DNA of 64,000 nucleotides, from the NCBI GenBank assembly GCA_965202955.1, contig OZ241871.1:3472001-3536000 (forward strand), read 5' to 3'. A model generated the notes under the pieces. That model had not been told where the DNA came from. It saw nothing but the letters and a program-made list of their open reading frames with translations, and searched no databases. Positions within the stretch are counted from its first letter, which is position 1. Each line of letters starts with the position of its first letter. Positions 1 to 7,820 of this stretch are shown here, one piece after another. Origin of the DNA: Bin5 sp034422415 (GTDB taxonomy: Bacteria; Chloroflexota; Anaerolineae; Caldilineales; Caldilineaceae). The position numbers were made by a program, and so were the translations under genes.

Positions 1-123
1 TTCGCTTCCATTGACAACCATTGCGTACAGTCCACTGACTTCCGACTATTGTGGCGTAGCAATGAAACAGAGAGGGCTGGAAGGCCGCACAGTCCTCCGT
101 TCGCGTGCCAAAGCGGGCAGGAA

Positions 124-714
124 ATGAACCTGGACGATCTGATAGAACGCTCGCAGCAAGGAGATCTGGAGGCGTTCAACCAACTGGTTATCGAGTATCA
201 GGGGTTTGGCTACAATGTCGCCTACCGCCTTCTCGATGACGCTGACTCGGCCGCCGATGCTATTCAGGATAGCTTTTTGAAGGCGTTTCGGGGGCTGGAC
301 AACTACCGGGGCGGGAGCTTCAAGGGCTGGCTGACGCGCATCGTAGTCAACACCTGCTACGACCACCTGCGCCACCGAAAACGGAAGACGACGGAAAGCC
401 TCGATGATATGCCAGTCGAGGAGGAGTACGTTGCAGAACTTACGGACCGTAGCGAAACCCCCCATGAGTTCGCCGAACGAAGAGAGCTGCAGGCCCTGAT
501 CGGTTCCGCAATTACATCCTTACCCGAAGTCCTGCGCACGACAATCGTACTTCGCGACATCGAAGGGTATGCCTACGAGGAGATTGCGGATATTACAAGC
601 GTTGCCGTCGGTACGGTAAAATCCCGCATCAGCAGGGCGCGTGGCCGGGTTAGGGATTATCTCAACCAGCATACGGAACTTTTGCCAGCCGATTATCGTC
701 ATTCAAGGAAGTAG
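124..714 (+). CDS. RNA polymerase sigma-70 factor, ECF type
   Basis: Alternative sigma factor of the extracytoplasmic-function group, which directs RNA polymerase to a stress or envelope regulon. The 196-residue product has region 2 at about residues 15-85 (DADSAADAIQDSFLKAFRG, then FKGWLTRIVVNTCYDHLR) and region 4 at about 120-180, ending in the helix-turn-helix GTVKSRISRARGRVRDYL. The frame is open back to position 49, but the ATG at 124 follows AGGA and gives the usual ECF N-terminus, so it was chosen. A membrane anti-sigma gene follows 134 bases downstream, the normal arrangement for an ECF pair. The regulon cannot be read from the window. Confidence 0.93.
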   Translation: MNLDDLIERSQQGDLEAFNQLVIEYQGFGYNVAYRLLDDADSAADAIQDSFLKAFRGLDNYRGGSFKGWLTRIVVNTCYDHLRHRKRKTTESLDDMPVEEEYVAELTDRSETPHEFAERRELQALIGSAITSLPEVLRTTIVLRDIEGYAYEEIADITSVAVGTVKSRISRARGRVRDYLNQHTELLPADYRHSRK

Positions 715-848
715 GGGAACTATGTTCTCCGGCCTGGATTCCCAATTGCAAACGGCAGCCTGAGAGGGAGCCCGTAGGCCGGCATACCAAACGCGGTCAG
801 TCTGCAAAACTGTTCAAGAATGTCAGCAGCACCTCAGAGCCATAAACA

Positions 849-1703
849 ATGTCGGCACATTTCTCACATTCGATCGACGAAGACCTGATCGCGGCCTACG
901 TAGACGGGGACGTCACGGCCGAGGAACGACTTCAGGTCGAGAGGGCTATGGCGGCCAGCGAACAGGTCGCCTGGGAAGTGGAGTCCCTGCGCCGCACGGT
1001 GGATCTGCTTCACGACTTGCCGAAAGCCGCGTTGCCCCGTTCGTTCGTTCTGGCCGAAAGTCAAGTCGAGGATGTTCTGCAAGCACGCCGCGCACGGTCC
1101 AACCCTTTCCCTACTTCCGGAATCCAAGCCCCACCTGCCGAGAACCCGTGGCAGCGCATATTCAATTTTCTCGCCGGCGGGAATCCACTCTATCGCAACG
1201 CGGCCATGGCCGCGGCTGCCCTCTTACTGATCGTCGTCGCCGCCGATATCTCACTGCCGCAGCCCCAGGTCGGTACCCTTGCGACCGGTAGCGATCAGCA
1301 GCCCGCCCAGACCTCAACGCCGCAAATTCAGGTGACCCTTGTTGGCGGAACCGCCTCAACCGGTGGAGGCAGTGGTACCGCCGTTCGTGAGGAGCAAGAC
1401 AACGGCGACATTGGCATCATGTCGACCGGGGAAAGCCCCTCGGAAATGGACAGCGAAGAGATTTCCACCCTAGCCACATCAACGACCGGCGACCAAAGTG
1501 CCACGAAGGTGAGCGAGGCCACACCCCAGCCTACTCAGCCTTCAGTTGTATCGACTCCGCCGGTCTCCTTCGAGCCTCCAGAAACGGAAAACACCTGGTA
1601 TTCCCTGCGTTCTCTGCTCAGGTCTGCTCGCATCGTTCTGGTATTAGCGATAATAGTGCTCTGGCTGCTCAGCCGGCGCAGACCCCGCACTAGCAGTGCC
1701 TGA
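849..1703 (+). CDS. Membrane anti-sigma factor (putative)
   Basis: Probable partner that holds the upstream ECF sigma factor inactive at the membrane. The first 60 or so residues (DEDLIAAYVDGDVTAEERL) resemble the N-terminal helical anti-sigma domain, but the zinc ligands HxxxCxxC are absent. A membrane segment lies at about residues 117-134 (AAMAAAALLLIVVAADIS). It is followed by about 120 residues of Ser/Thr/Gly/Pro-rich low-complexity linker and a second membrane segment at about 258-276 just before a basic tail (SRRRPRT). The second segment is unusual for a simple anti-sigma factor and would return the C-terminus to the cytoplasm. The gene ends 8 bases inside fpg. The role is inferred from position and domain style. 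Confidence 0.75.
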   Translation: MSAHFSHSIDEDLIAAYVDGDVTAEERLQVERAMAASEQVAWEVESLRRTVDLLHDLPKAALPRSFVLAESQVEDVLQARRARSNPFPTSGIQAPPAENPWQRIFNFLAGGNPLYRNAAMAAAALLLIVVAADISLPQPQVGTLATGSDQQPAQTSTPQIQVTLVGGTASTGGGSGTAVREEQDNGDIGIMSTGESPSEMDSEEISTLATSTTGDQSATKVSEATPQPTQPSVVSTPPVSFEPPETENTWYSLRSLLRSARIVLVLAIIVLWLLSRRRPRTSSA

Positions 1704-2565
1704 ACTGCCCGAAGTCGAAACCTACGTACGCGCCCTGAAGCCCCTGCTCAACGGAAAGACGATCCTCAGAGCTGAGGTGCGATGGCCCCGGACCATTGCC
1801 GCACCTGATGCTTCGATCTTCCCCGACCTGGTACGCGGCCGGCGCTTTGCTTCATTTCGGCGGCGGGGAAAATACATGCTGTTCGGCCTGGATAGCGGAG
1901 AATCGCTTATTGTCCATCTGCGAATGACCGGCGAGCTACGCATCCACGGGCCGGCTCCCGGCGCGCTGGAACATGACCCGGCCTTGGCCGCGTCGGCTGC
2001 AGATTTGCCGATTCCCCCCGCGGACAAACACACACACGTTCTCTTTCAACTGGATACCGGTGAAGAGTTGCACTTTCGCGACACCCGCAAGTTCGGCAGA
2101 ATCTGGCTGGTGACCGATGAGGAGACCGTCGTGGGCAAGCTGGGCCCGGAGCCGCTTGACGCAGAGTTCCTCCCGCAGATACTTGAGAAGGTACTGGACC
2201 GCCGCACCGCAAACATCAAGTCTTTGCTGCTAAATCAGTCCATCGTCGCCGGCGTTGGCAACATCTACGCCGACGAAGCGCTATTCCGCGCACGAATCGA
2301 TCCGCGACGCGCCGGCGGTCAACTTGACGCCGGAGAGATTATGCGGCTTCATCAAGGGCTGCGCGATGTGCTGCAGGCGGGGATAGAGGCTCAGGGCAGT
2401 TCGCTGCAAAACTATGCGCCGCCAACTGGAGGGAAAGGCGGCTTCCAAGAGCAATTCCAAGTGTTTCGCCGCGGCGGCGAACCCTGCTTTCACTGCAATG
2501 CGCCCATCAGGCGCATCGTGCTGGGTCAGCGCAGCACACACTTCTGCCCCGAATGTCAGAATTAG
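1696..2565 (+). CDS. mutM: Formamidopyrimidine-DNA glycosylase (Fpg/MutM)
   Basis: Base-excision repair enzyme that removes 8-oxoguanine and formamidopyrimidines and cuts the abasic site. The GTG start at 1696 yields MPELPEVETYVR, so after Met removal the catalytic N-terminal Pro and the following Glu are in place, which fixes the start. Lys59 in RRRGKYMLF is the conserved catalytic-domain lysine. The helix-two-turn-helix carries NQSIVAGVGNIYADEALF. The C-terminus has the four-cysteine zinc finger, CFHC ... CPEC. The length of 289 residues is normal. The gene overlaps the anti-sigma gene by 8 bases, suggesting one transcript with it. An 8-oxoguanine deaminase is also encoded in this window near 25-27 kb. 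Confidence 0.96.
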   Translation: MPELPEVETYVRALKPLLNGKTILRAEVRWPRTIAAPDASIFPDLVRGRRFASFRRRGKYMLFGLDSGESLIVHLRMTGELRIHGPAPGALEHDPALAASAADLPIPPADKHTHVLFQLDTGEELHFRDTRKFGRIWLVTDEETVVGKLGPEPLDAEFLPQILEKVLDRRTANIKSLLLNQSIVAGVGNIYADEALFRARIDPRRAGGQLDAGEIMRLHQGLRDVLQAGIEAQGSSLQNYAPPTGGKGGFQEQFQVFRRGGEPCFHCNAPIRRIVLGQRSTHFCPECQN

Positions 2566-2616
2566 GCGGGAACGCAAGCAGAAGCACGCGTTGCGAAAGC
2601 CCCAAACGCCGCCGAG

Positions 2617-2844
2617 TCAGTGCTGTCCAGGTGTATTACGGCGCTTCGCCTCCGCCAGCTCCCGTTCCAGTGCCGCCTTTCGCGCCGCCTCGGCCTCCTT
2701 CCCTTCTGCCAAAGCACGGTCCCAGCGAGACTGGTATCCAGCGTCGAAGGTAGTCCTGCGCGAGGGCCCGAAAACATAGGCCGCAATCGCCCCAATGGCC
2801 GCCCCGACAAGCAGGCCAACTGCGAGATTCTCGGCTTTACCCAC
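2617..2844 (-). CDS. YtxH-like small membrane protein
   Basis: A 75-residue protein with one N-terminal membrane segment (AVGLLVGAAIGAIAAYVF) followed directly by the basic GPSRRT, the pattern of the YtxH/gas-vesicle-like family. The C-terminal half is a charged, probably coiled helix rich in Ala, Glu, Arg and Lys (AEGKEAEAARKAALEREL). It lies 83 bases downstream of the PspC gene on the same strand and may share its transcript, which would fit an envelope-stress role. No enzymatic function is implied. Confidence 0.72.
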   Translation of the reverse strand: MGKAENLAVGLLVGAAIGAIAAYVFGPSRRTTFDAGYQSRWDRALAEGKEAEAARKAALERELAEAKRRNTPGQH

Positions 2845-2927
2845 AGCAGAATCCTCCAGGGCTCACTTTGTTTGCCATGCTGGCGATGGCTACCGCTTTG
2901 CCAGATGGAAGCGCCGCCGCCATAGCC

Positions 2928-3845
2928 CTAACCTGCCCGACCGTCTATGATGGTTACATCCTGGGGCTCTGGGCTATAGACCTCTGCCAGTACCGGCGTC
3001 TCTTCCGGCAGGATCCAGCCGGCGAGCACATACACCAGCAACAGCGTGCCCAGACTGCCTACAGCGAATGCGACCCAGAGCAGCCGGACTAGGTTGGCGT
3101 CCAGCCCAATGGCCTTGCCAATGGCACCGCAAACGCCAAAAACCAGTCTGTCTTCGCGGCTGCGCTTGAGTGGAATGCTGGCCCGCGCTCTCCGCAGTCC
3201 GCTCTTGGCCGACTCGCGGCTGAATATGGAAGAAGCCCGTCTCTTTCCACCTTGCACCTGGGCGCGCGCGCCAAGGAATCGGCTGCGCCAGGCCTTTTGA
3301 TTGTTGAGCAGCAGCAGACCCGTTCCTATCAGCAGAGCCGGCCAGAAGAGTAGCCTGACCAGGAGCCAAAACAAGCCCCACAGCGCCGGCAATATCCCCA
3401 GATTTGCCAGCAGCCACAAACTGCCAACTACGACCAGCAACAGCCCCGCCCGTTCCACGTTCCGCCGGTTCAACTCAACTGCGGCCGGGGCGCGCTCACC
3501 TTCTCGCGCTGTGCCTACCGGCAGCAGCAGCCACAGCGCAGCGTAGGCGAAAAGACCCCCGCCAGCTGTACCGAGCGTCAAACCTACCCACAAGATGCGC
3601 ACGAAAATAGGATCGATGCCGAAACAGTCCCCCAGGCCGCCGCAAACGCCGCCAATTAGCTTCTCTTCAGGGTGCCGAAACAGCCCGTGTGCTCGCCTGG
3701 CTGCTCTGCCGCCCTCGGGCATGCTTTCTTCGTTCTCCACGGCAATAGCCGCTCCTGCCGCCTGTGGGTCAACCGTGGAAGCAGGGCTATCTTGCCCCAT
3801 GGAATCGATTGCTTCTACCTGGGGCTTCGGCGTAGACTCGCTCAT
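2928..3845 (-). CDS. Double PspC-domain membrane protein
   Basis: Membrane protein of the phage-shock-protein C type, associated with envelope stress sensing. It has two PspC domains. One is at about residues 55-110 (EKLIGGVCGGLGDCFGIDP and a membrane helix ending WLLLPVG). The other is near the C-terminus at about 230-285 (DRLVFGVCGAIGKAIGLDA and a helix ending GWILPEE). Between them are two hydrophobic hairpin segments like LiaI/DUF5668 at about 130-180 and a basic stretch. The first 50 residues are acidic and look disordered. The duplicated layout suggests two copies of one module joined through a LiaI-like core. A YtxH-like gene follows. Confidence 0.88.
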   Translation of the reverse strand: MSESTPKPQVEAIDSMGQDSPASTVDPQAAGAAIAVENEESMPEGGRAARRAHGLFRHPEEKLIGGVCGGLGDCFGIDPIFVRILWVGLTLGTAGGGLFAYAALWLLLPVGTAREGERAPAAVELNRRNVERAGLLLVVVGSLWLLANLGILPALWGLFWLLVRLLFWPALLIGTGLLLLNNQKAWRSRFLGARAQVQGGKRRASSIFSRESAKSGLRRARASIPLKRSREDRLVFGVCGAIGKAIGLDANLVRLLWVAFAVGSLGTLLLVYVLAGWILPEETPVLAEVYSPEPQDVTIIDGRAG

Positions 3846-3989
3846 GACTTTCTCCTTAGGGCAGAGGGCGGAGAAGCCGTCATCTTCTCCAATACGTTTT
3901 GCGCTCTTGACAACACTCTACGCACCCCAGCAAGGAAAGTTGCATGTGCCGCCGAGAATTCCCAACTTCCCGTGATGGCTTGTAGGCCC

Positions 3990-5051
3990 TCAATCCCCGA
4001 TCCGCACCTCTTTACCCTCCGACTGGCTGCGGTAAATGCCATCGAGGATCGTCTGGACCTGTAACGACTGTTCAGCCGGCACCGGAGAAGGAGCGCCGTC
4101 GGCAACAGCCTGCGCGAAGGCTACACATTCGAGCGCATGCGGCTCCATCCTGTCCTGCGTTCGCTGTAAGAATCGGTTGTAAAACTGCTTCGTTGCGTAA
4201 TTCGTTTCCAAAAACTTGGCGCTTGGCCAGTGGCACCCTCCCTTGCTGCCGTAAAGCCAGATCTGCGTGTCCTCGCCCATCGTGTCGTGGTGCAGTAACC
4301 AGCTTGTCTCCAGGATGAGGGTCGCGCCGCTCTCAAAGCGGACAAACGCGGCAGCAAAGTCCTCCACGTCCATGTCCTGTGGGATAGGGTCGAGTCTCAA
4401 GGCGCTGAATGCCCCCTCGCGCTTCGCCAGCGGCGCCTTCGCCACGCCAGAGACCGCCACAGGCCGGGGGTTGTCCATCAACCAGAGTGTAAGGTCCAGA
4501 ATGTGCACGCCCACATCGATCGTCGGGCCTCCGCCGCTGTGCTTCTTGTAAATGAAACCGGGACGGACCGGCAGATTGGCCCTGCGCAACATCCAGCTGC
4601 GCGCATGGTAGATCCCACCCAGAACTCCCGTAGCGATTTCGGCCTTCATCGCCTGGGAATCTTCGCGAAATCGGAAATGCTGCGCGGTCATCAGAAGCTT
4701 TCCAGTCCGGTCGCGGGCTTCGATCATCCGGCCTATCTCCGCTGGCGTCGGCGCAAGCGGTTTTTCGCATAGAACGTGCTTGCGAGCCTCGAGGGCCCCG
4801 ATGGCAATCGGCGCGTGGTATCGATTCGGCGTGCATACGTCAATAATGTCGATATCCTTGTCGTTGAAAAGCTCGGCAGGGTCCTGCACCAGCTTGGAAA
4901 CGCCGTGAAGCCCGCCCCATCGTGCAAGCGCCTCCTTCGAAATGTCACACCCGGCAACCACTTCCGCCAACTCTGACGCGGCCCATCCCGGCATATGGGC
5001 CTTTGCGATGCCGCCCACCCCTACAACCCCGACCTTTAGCGTTCTGGACAC
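3990..5051 (-). CDS. Gfo/Idh/MocA family NAD(P)-dependent oxidoreductase
   Basis: Oxidoreductase that probably acts on a sugar, inositol or related polyol. The Rossmann fold opens the protein (VGVVGVGGIAKAHMPGW). The family signature EKP is present in ARKHVLCEKPLAPTPAE at about residue 95. The C-terminal beta-sheet domain includes GGGPTIDVGVHILDL, where Asp and His are the usual catalytic pair around residue 180. The length of 353 residues is normal. It is transcribed divergently from the ThDP-dependent enzyme at 5459 across a 407-base gap, so the two may form one catabolic locus, for example inositol-like degradation, which uses both families. The substrate is not determined. Confidence 0.9.
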   Translation of the reverse strand: MSRTLKVGVVGVGGIAKAHMPGWAASELAEVVAGCDISKEALARWGGLHGVSKLVQDPAELFNDKDIDIIDVCTPNRYHAPIAIGALEARKHVLCEKPLAPTPAEIGRMIEARDRTGKLLMTAQHFRFREDSQAMKAEIATGVLGGIYHARSWMLRRANLPVRPGFIYKKHSGGGPTIDVGVHILDLTLWLMDNPRPVAVSGVAKAPLAKREGAFSALRLDPIPQDMDVEDFAAAFVRFESGATLILETSWLLHHDTMGEDTQIWLYGSKGGCHWPSAKFLETNYATKQFYNRFLQRTQDRMEPHALECVAFAQAVADGAPSPVPAEQSLQVQTILDGIYRSQSEGKEVRIGD

Positions 5052-5458
5052 ACCCTGTTCCTTTCAAATATCTCTGGCTCAATCGACGGTTCGCGCCGAT
5101 CATAGCACGACTGCCTGGCAGGTTCAACAGTGAACAACCCTAAAGTAGATCCCTTTTGAAACCCCGACTTCTCGGAAAGGGGGCACATAGGATTCACCGG
5201 CGTTTCGGCTGCACGCTCGTCAGGAAGAAATTCTTGGTTCCATTAGGGAAATACTTTAGATGCTTCCTGGCAACTGACTCCAGCTCGCGAGCTTCCTGAA
5301 GACTTGATCTCACAACCTCCGGGTGGACCGCCAACAGTACTGGGAACGCAAATCCCCGGCCGGAAGGATTGCAAAGTTGCCCAACAAATGTTATGAATTG
5401 ACTGAGTCAACGCTGCAATGGTTCTGTATGCCCACCGAGTCCATCAGGAGAAGAGAAC
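5052..5458. other. Divergent intergenic region
   Basis: A 407-base gap between the Gfo/Idh/MocA gene (-) and the ThDP enzyme gene (+). No convincing gene was seen; open frames here have no recognisable protein. It must hold the promoters of both genes. The clearest element is the palindrome at 5398-5410, listed separately. Confidence 0.6.
5398..5410. promoter_or_regulatory. Candidate operator palindrome TTGACTGAGTCAA
   Basis: A 13-base dyad with 6-base arms (TTGACT / AGTCAA) around a single central base, ending 48 bases before the ATG of the ThDP enzyme. TTGACT could also serve as a -35 element, so a repressor bound here would block polymerase. No regulator gene is adjacent, so the binding protein is unknown. 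Confidence 0.35.
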
Positions 5459-7132
5459 ATGCCAAGCATGACAGGCGCCCGCTTCGTCGCCGAAACAGTT
5501 CATGGTTACGGAATCTCCCATGTATTCTTCATGCCCTATATCGGCCCGCGCGCCCTCATGGAGATGGAAAGACTCGGGATAAAAAGAGTGCAGGCCCACG
5601 GCGAAAAAGCAGCCGCTTACATGGCCGACGCCTACGCTCGGATCAGCCGCGGTCCCGCTTTCTGCATGGCCCAAGCCGTAGGCGCGGTCAATCTGGCCGC
5701 CGGCCTGCAGGACGCCTTCCTGGCCTGTTCGCCGGTGGTTGCCATGACCGGCCGCGAGTTTCTCAGCAATCAGAAGCGCCACGCCTATCAGGAAGTTGAT
5801 CACGTCAATCCTTTCTCGGCTGTTTCCAAGTACAGCGCCTACGTTTCCACGCCCGAACACCTCCCTGTCTACCTCCGCCAGGCCTTTCGCGTAGCAACGA
5901 CCGGCACCCCCGGACCTGCCCACGTCGAGCTGGAAGGTATCGCCGGCCAGGCCGTGATGGAGGAAGAAGCTGATCTTGAGGTTATCGTCGAAGAGGCCTT
6001 TACGAGGCTCCCGCCCTTCCGTCCCGAAGCGGAACCTTCCCAGATCGAGGCGGCGCTTCAGCTACTCATGGGCGCCCAGCGACCGGTCATCGTCGCGGGC
6101 GGCGGCGTGACGGCCTCCGACGGCCGCGCAGAGCTTGTCGAGCTGGCCCAGAAGCTTTCCATTCCCGTAGCCACTTCGCTGAACGCCAAAGCGATGTTCC
6201 CCAGCGACCACGAGCTGGCCGTGGGCGTGCCCGGGTCATACTCCCGCGCCTGCTCCAATCAAGTGGTGCATGAAGCCGACCTCGTCTTCTTCATAGGTAG
6301 CCATGCCGGTGGACAGGTGACCCACTTCTACCAGATTCCGCCCCAGAGCACGCCCATCATCCAGCTCGACATCAATCCGGAGGAGATAGGGCGCAACTAT
6401 CCCGTTCAAGTGGGCCTGCAAGGGGATGTCAAGAGAAGCTTGCGGCGGATGATCGACAGCGCATCTCCCGCCCCCGCACGTACTGCTTGGATCGCCCGCG
6501 TACAGGAGTTGGTCCAGGACTGGAAAGCAGGCATCGCCCAGCACGTCGACTCGGAAGTCCTCCCCATGCGCCCCGAACGCCTCTGCCGCGATCTCTCGGA
6601 CTACCTGCCGTCCGACTCGATTCTGGTCTCCGATACCGGCCACGCCGGCATCTGGACCGGCACTTTGTTGGATCTGAAACATCCCGGACAGAGCTACATT
6701 CGCTGCGCGGGTTCGCTCGGTTGGGGGTTGCCTGCAGCCATCGGCGCCAAGTGCGCACAGCCGGATCGCCCCGTCCTCTGCTTCACCGGGGATGGCGGAA
6801 TCTGGTACCACCTCGCCGAAATTGAGACAGCCGCGCGCTGCGGTATAAACGCGGTCATTCTCGTCAATAACAACCACTCACTCAACCAGGAACAGAGCGG
6901 TGTCGAAGACACATACGGTGGTCGCACCCCCGGCTCCGATGAGCTCTGGCTGTTCGAGGACGCAGATTTCGCCAGGATCGCCGAATCAATGGGCGCTCTC
7001 GGACTGACGGTCAACAAGCACAGCGAACTCGCCGGTGCCCTCGACCAGGCATTCAATGCCGGCCGACCTGCCGTTGTCGACGTCAAGACCCATGTCGAAG
7101 GCATCGCGCCAAAGGCCTGGACGCCCTCCTGA
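5459..7132 (+). CDS. Thiamine-diphosphate-dependent enzyme (acetolactate synthase-like)
   Basis: Member of the acetolactate synthase/benzoylformate decarboxylase superfamily. The N-terminal PYR domain has the activating glutamate in AHGEKAAAYMADAYAR (Glu49). A middle Rossmann-like domain covers about residues 195-335. The C-terminal PP domain has the ThDP-binding motif running from GDGG at about residue 437 to VNNN. Length is 557 residues. The ATG at 5459 is preceded by AGGAG at good spacing. No small regulatory subunit (IlvN) or other ilv gene is nearby, so a role in branched-chain synthesis is doubtful. The divergent Gfo/Idh/MocA gene points to catabolism. The exact reaction is unknown. Confidence 0.85.
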   Translation: MPSMTGARFVAETVHGYGISHVFFMPYIGPRALMEMERLGIKRVQAHGEKAAAYMADAYARISRGPAFCMAQAVGAVNLAAGLQDAFLACSPVVAMTGREFLSNQKRHAYQEVDHVNPFSAVSKYSAYVSTPEHLPVYLRQAFRVATTGTPGPAHVELEGIAGQAVMEEEADLEVIVEEAFTRLPPFRPEAEPSQIEAALQLLMGAQRPVIVAGGGVTASDGRAELVELAQKLSIPVATSLNAKAMFPSDHELAVGVPGSYSRACSNQVVHEADLVFFIGSHAGGQVTHFYQIPPQSTPIIQLDINPEEIGRNYPVQVGLQGDVKRSLRRMIDSASPAPARTAWIARVQELVQDWKAGIAQHVDSEVLPMRPERLCRDLSDYLPSDSILVSDTGHAGIWTGTLLDLKHPGQSYIRCAGSLGWGLPAAIGAKCAQPDRPVLCFTGDGGIWYHLAEIETAARCGINAVILVNNNHSLNQEQSGVEDTYGGRTPGSDELWLFEDADFARIAESMGALGLTVNKHSELAGALDQAFNAGRPAVVDVKTHVEGIAPKAWTPS

Positions 7133-7247
7133 CCTGTCGCAGCTGTCGTTGCTCGAAGCAGCTTCATTGTGAGAGTCCTCTCCTACTTTCGGCAGGCGGG
7201 AACCCCGTTCATCCTGCCCTGATTGCCTCCGGTAAGAGACCGTTGGT

Positions 7248-7277
7248 TTGCTGCGGCCTGTGGCCTTCTGCTAGAAT
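7248..7277 (+). promoter_or_regulatory. Candidate sigma-70 promoter for the 7415 gene
   Basis: TTGCTG (7248-7253) and TAGAAT (7272-7277) are separated by 18 bases. A transcript from here would have a leader of about 130 bases before the ATG at 7415. Consensus match only. Confidence 0.35.
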
Positions 7278-7414
7278 GAACCTGCTTGCACCTGACTCCG
7301 GCCCTGCGGCGCGCAAGGTTCTGCGTTAGAGCAACGCGTGACAGACGGGCAATCTCGGGTTTGGAGACGCAAGCCACTTGAACTGCTTCGCGTCGAAATG
7401 GCGAAAGGCTTTCC

Positions 7415-7705
7415 ATGAAAGCGATGCTCTACTTGGACCAGATGATTGAGCCGGTTGCAGTGCTCGATGATGTAAAGGTAGTCGAATTCGGCAGCGACAA
7501 CCACCCGGCAGGCGAACGGGTTCGAATCTATTACCAGACTGAGAACCTGAACGCGTCAGAAATGATGGTCGAGCTCCACAGAGACCGCAAAATGACGGTC
7601 AAATTGGAGGACGGCCGCTCCGCCACCGCCCTGATTACCCATGCCAGTTTGGATGCAGAGGGCCAATTCGTTGGCGTACTTAGAGTGCTGGGCCAGCTTG
7701 CCTGA
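7415..7705 (+). CDS. Conserved-looking small hypothetical protein
   Basis: A 96-residue acidic protein that I do not recognise. It has no signal peptide, membrane segment or cysteine. The predicted content is mostly beta strands (VAVLDDVKVVEFG, RVRIYYQTENL, KMTVKLEDGR, QFVGVLRVLG), suggesting a small beta-barrel or sandwich. A weak Shine-Dalgarno (GAAAGG) precedes the ATG. It lies upstream of the helicase gene on the same strand with a 115-base gap, but nothing links the two functionally. Coding is supported by codon use like its neighbours and by a clean start and stop. Confidence 0.6.
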   Translation: MKAMLYLDQMIEPVAVLDDVKVVEFGSDNHPAGERVRIYYQTENLNASEMMVELHRDRKMTVKLEDGRSATALITHASLDAEGQFVGVLRVLGQLA

Positions 7706-7820
7706 CAACAGCGCGCGCGTCCACTCCGATTCAGCGAACAATTAGCCTCGAACGCCGCCGGGGAGAGCAGTTCTCACCGTCCCGGACAGCACTTCTACCC
7801 AGCCAACTGACCAAAAGTAC

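Noticed and set aside
11..31. TTGACA ... TACAGT as the sigma-factor promoter
   Set aside because: The two boxes are only nine bases apart, too close for sigma-70, and no -10 box lies 17 bases after TTGACA.
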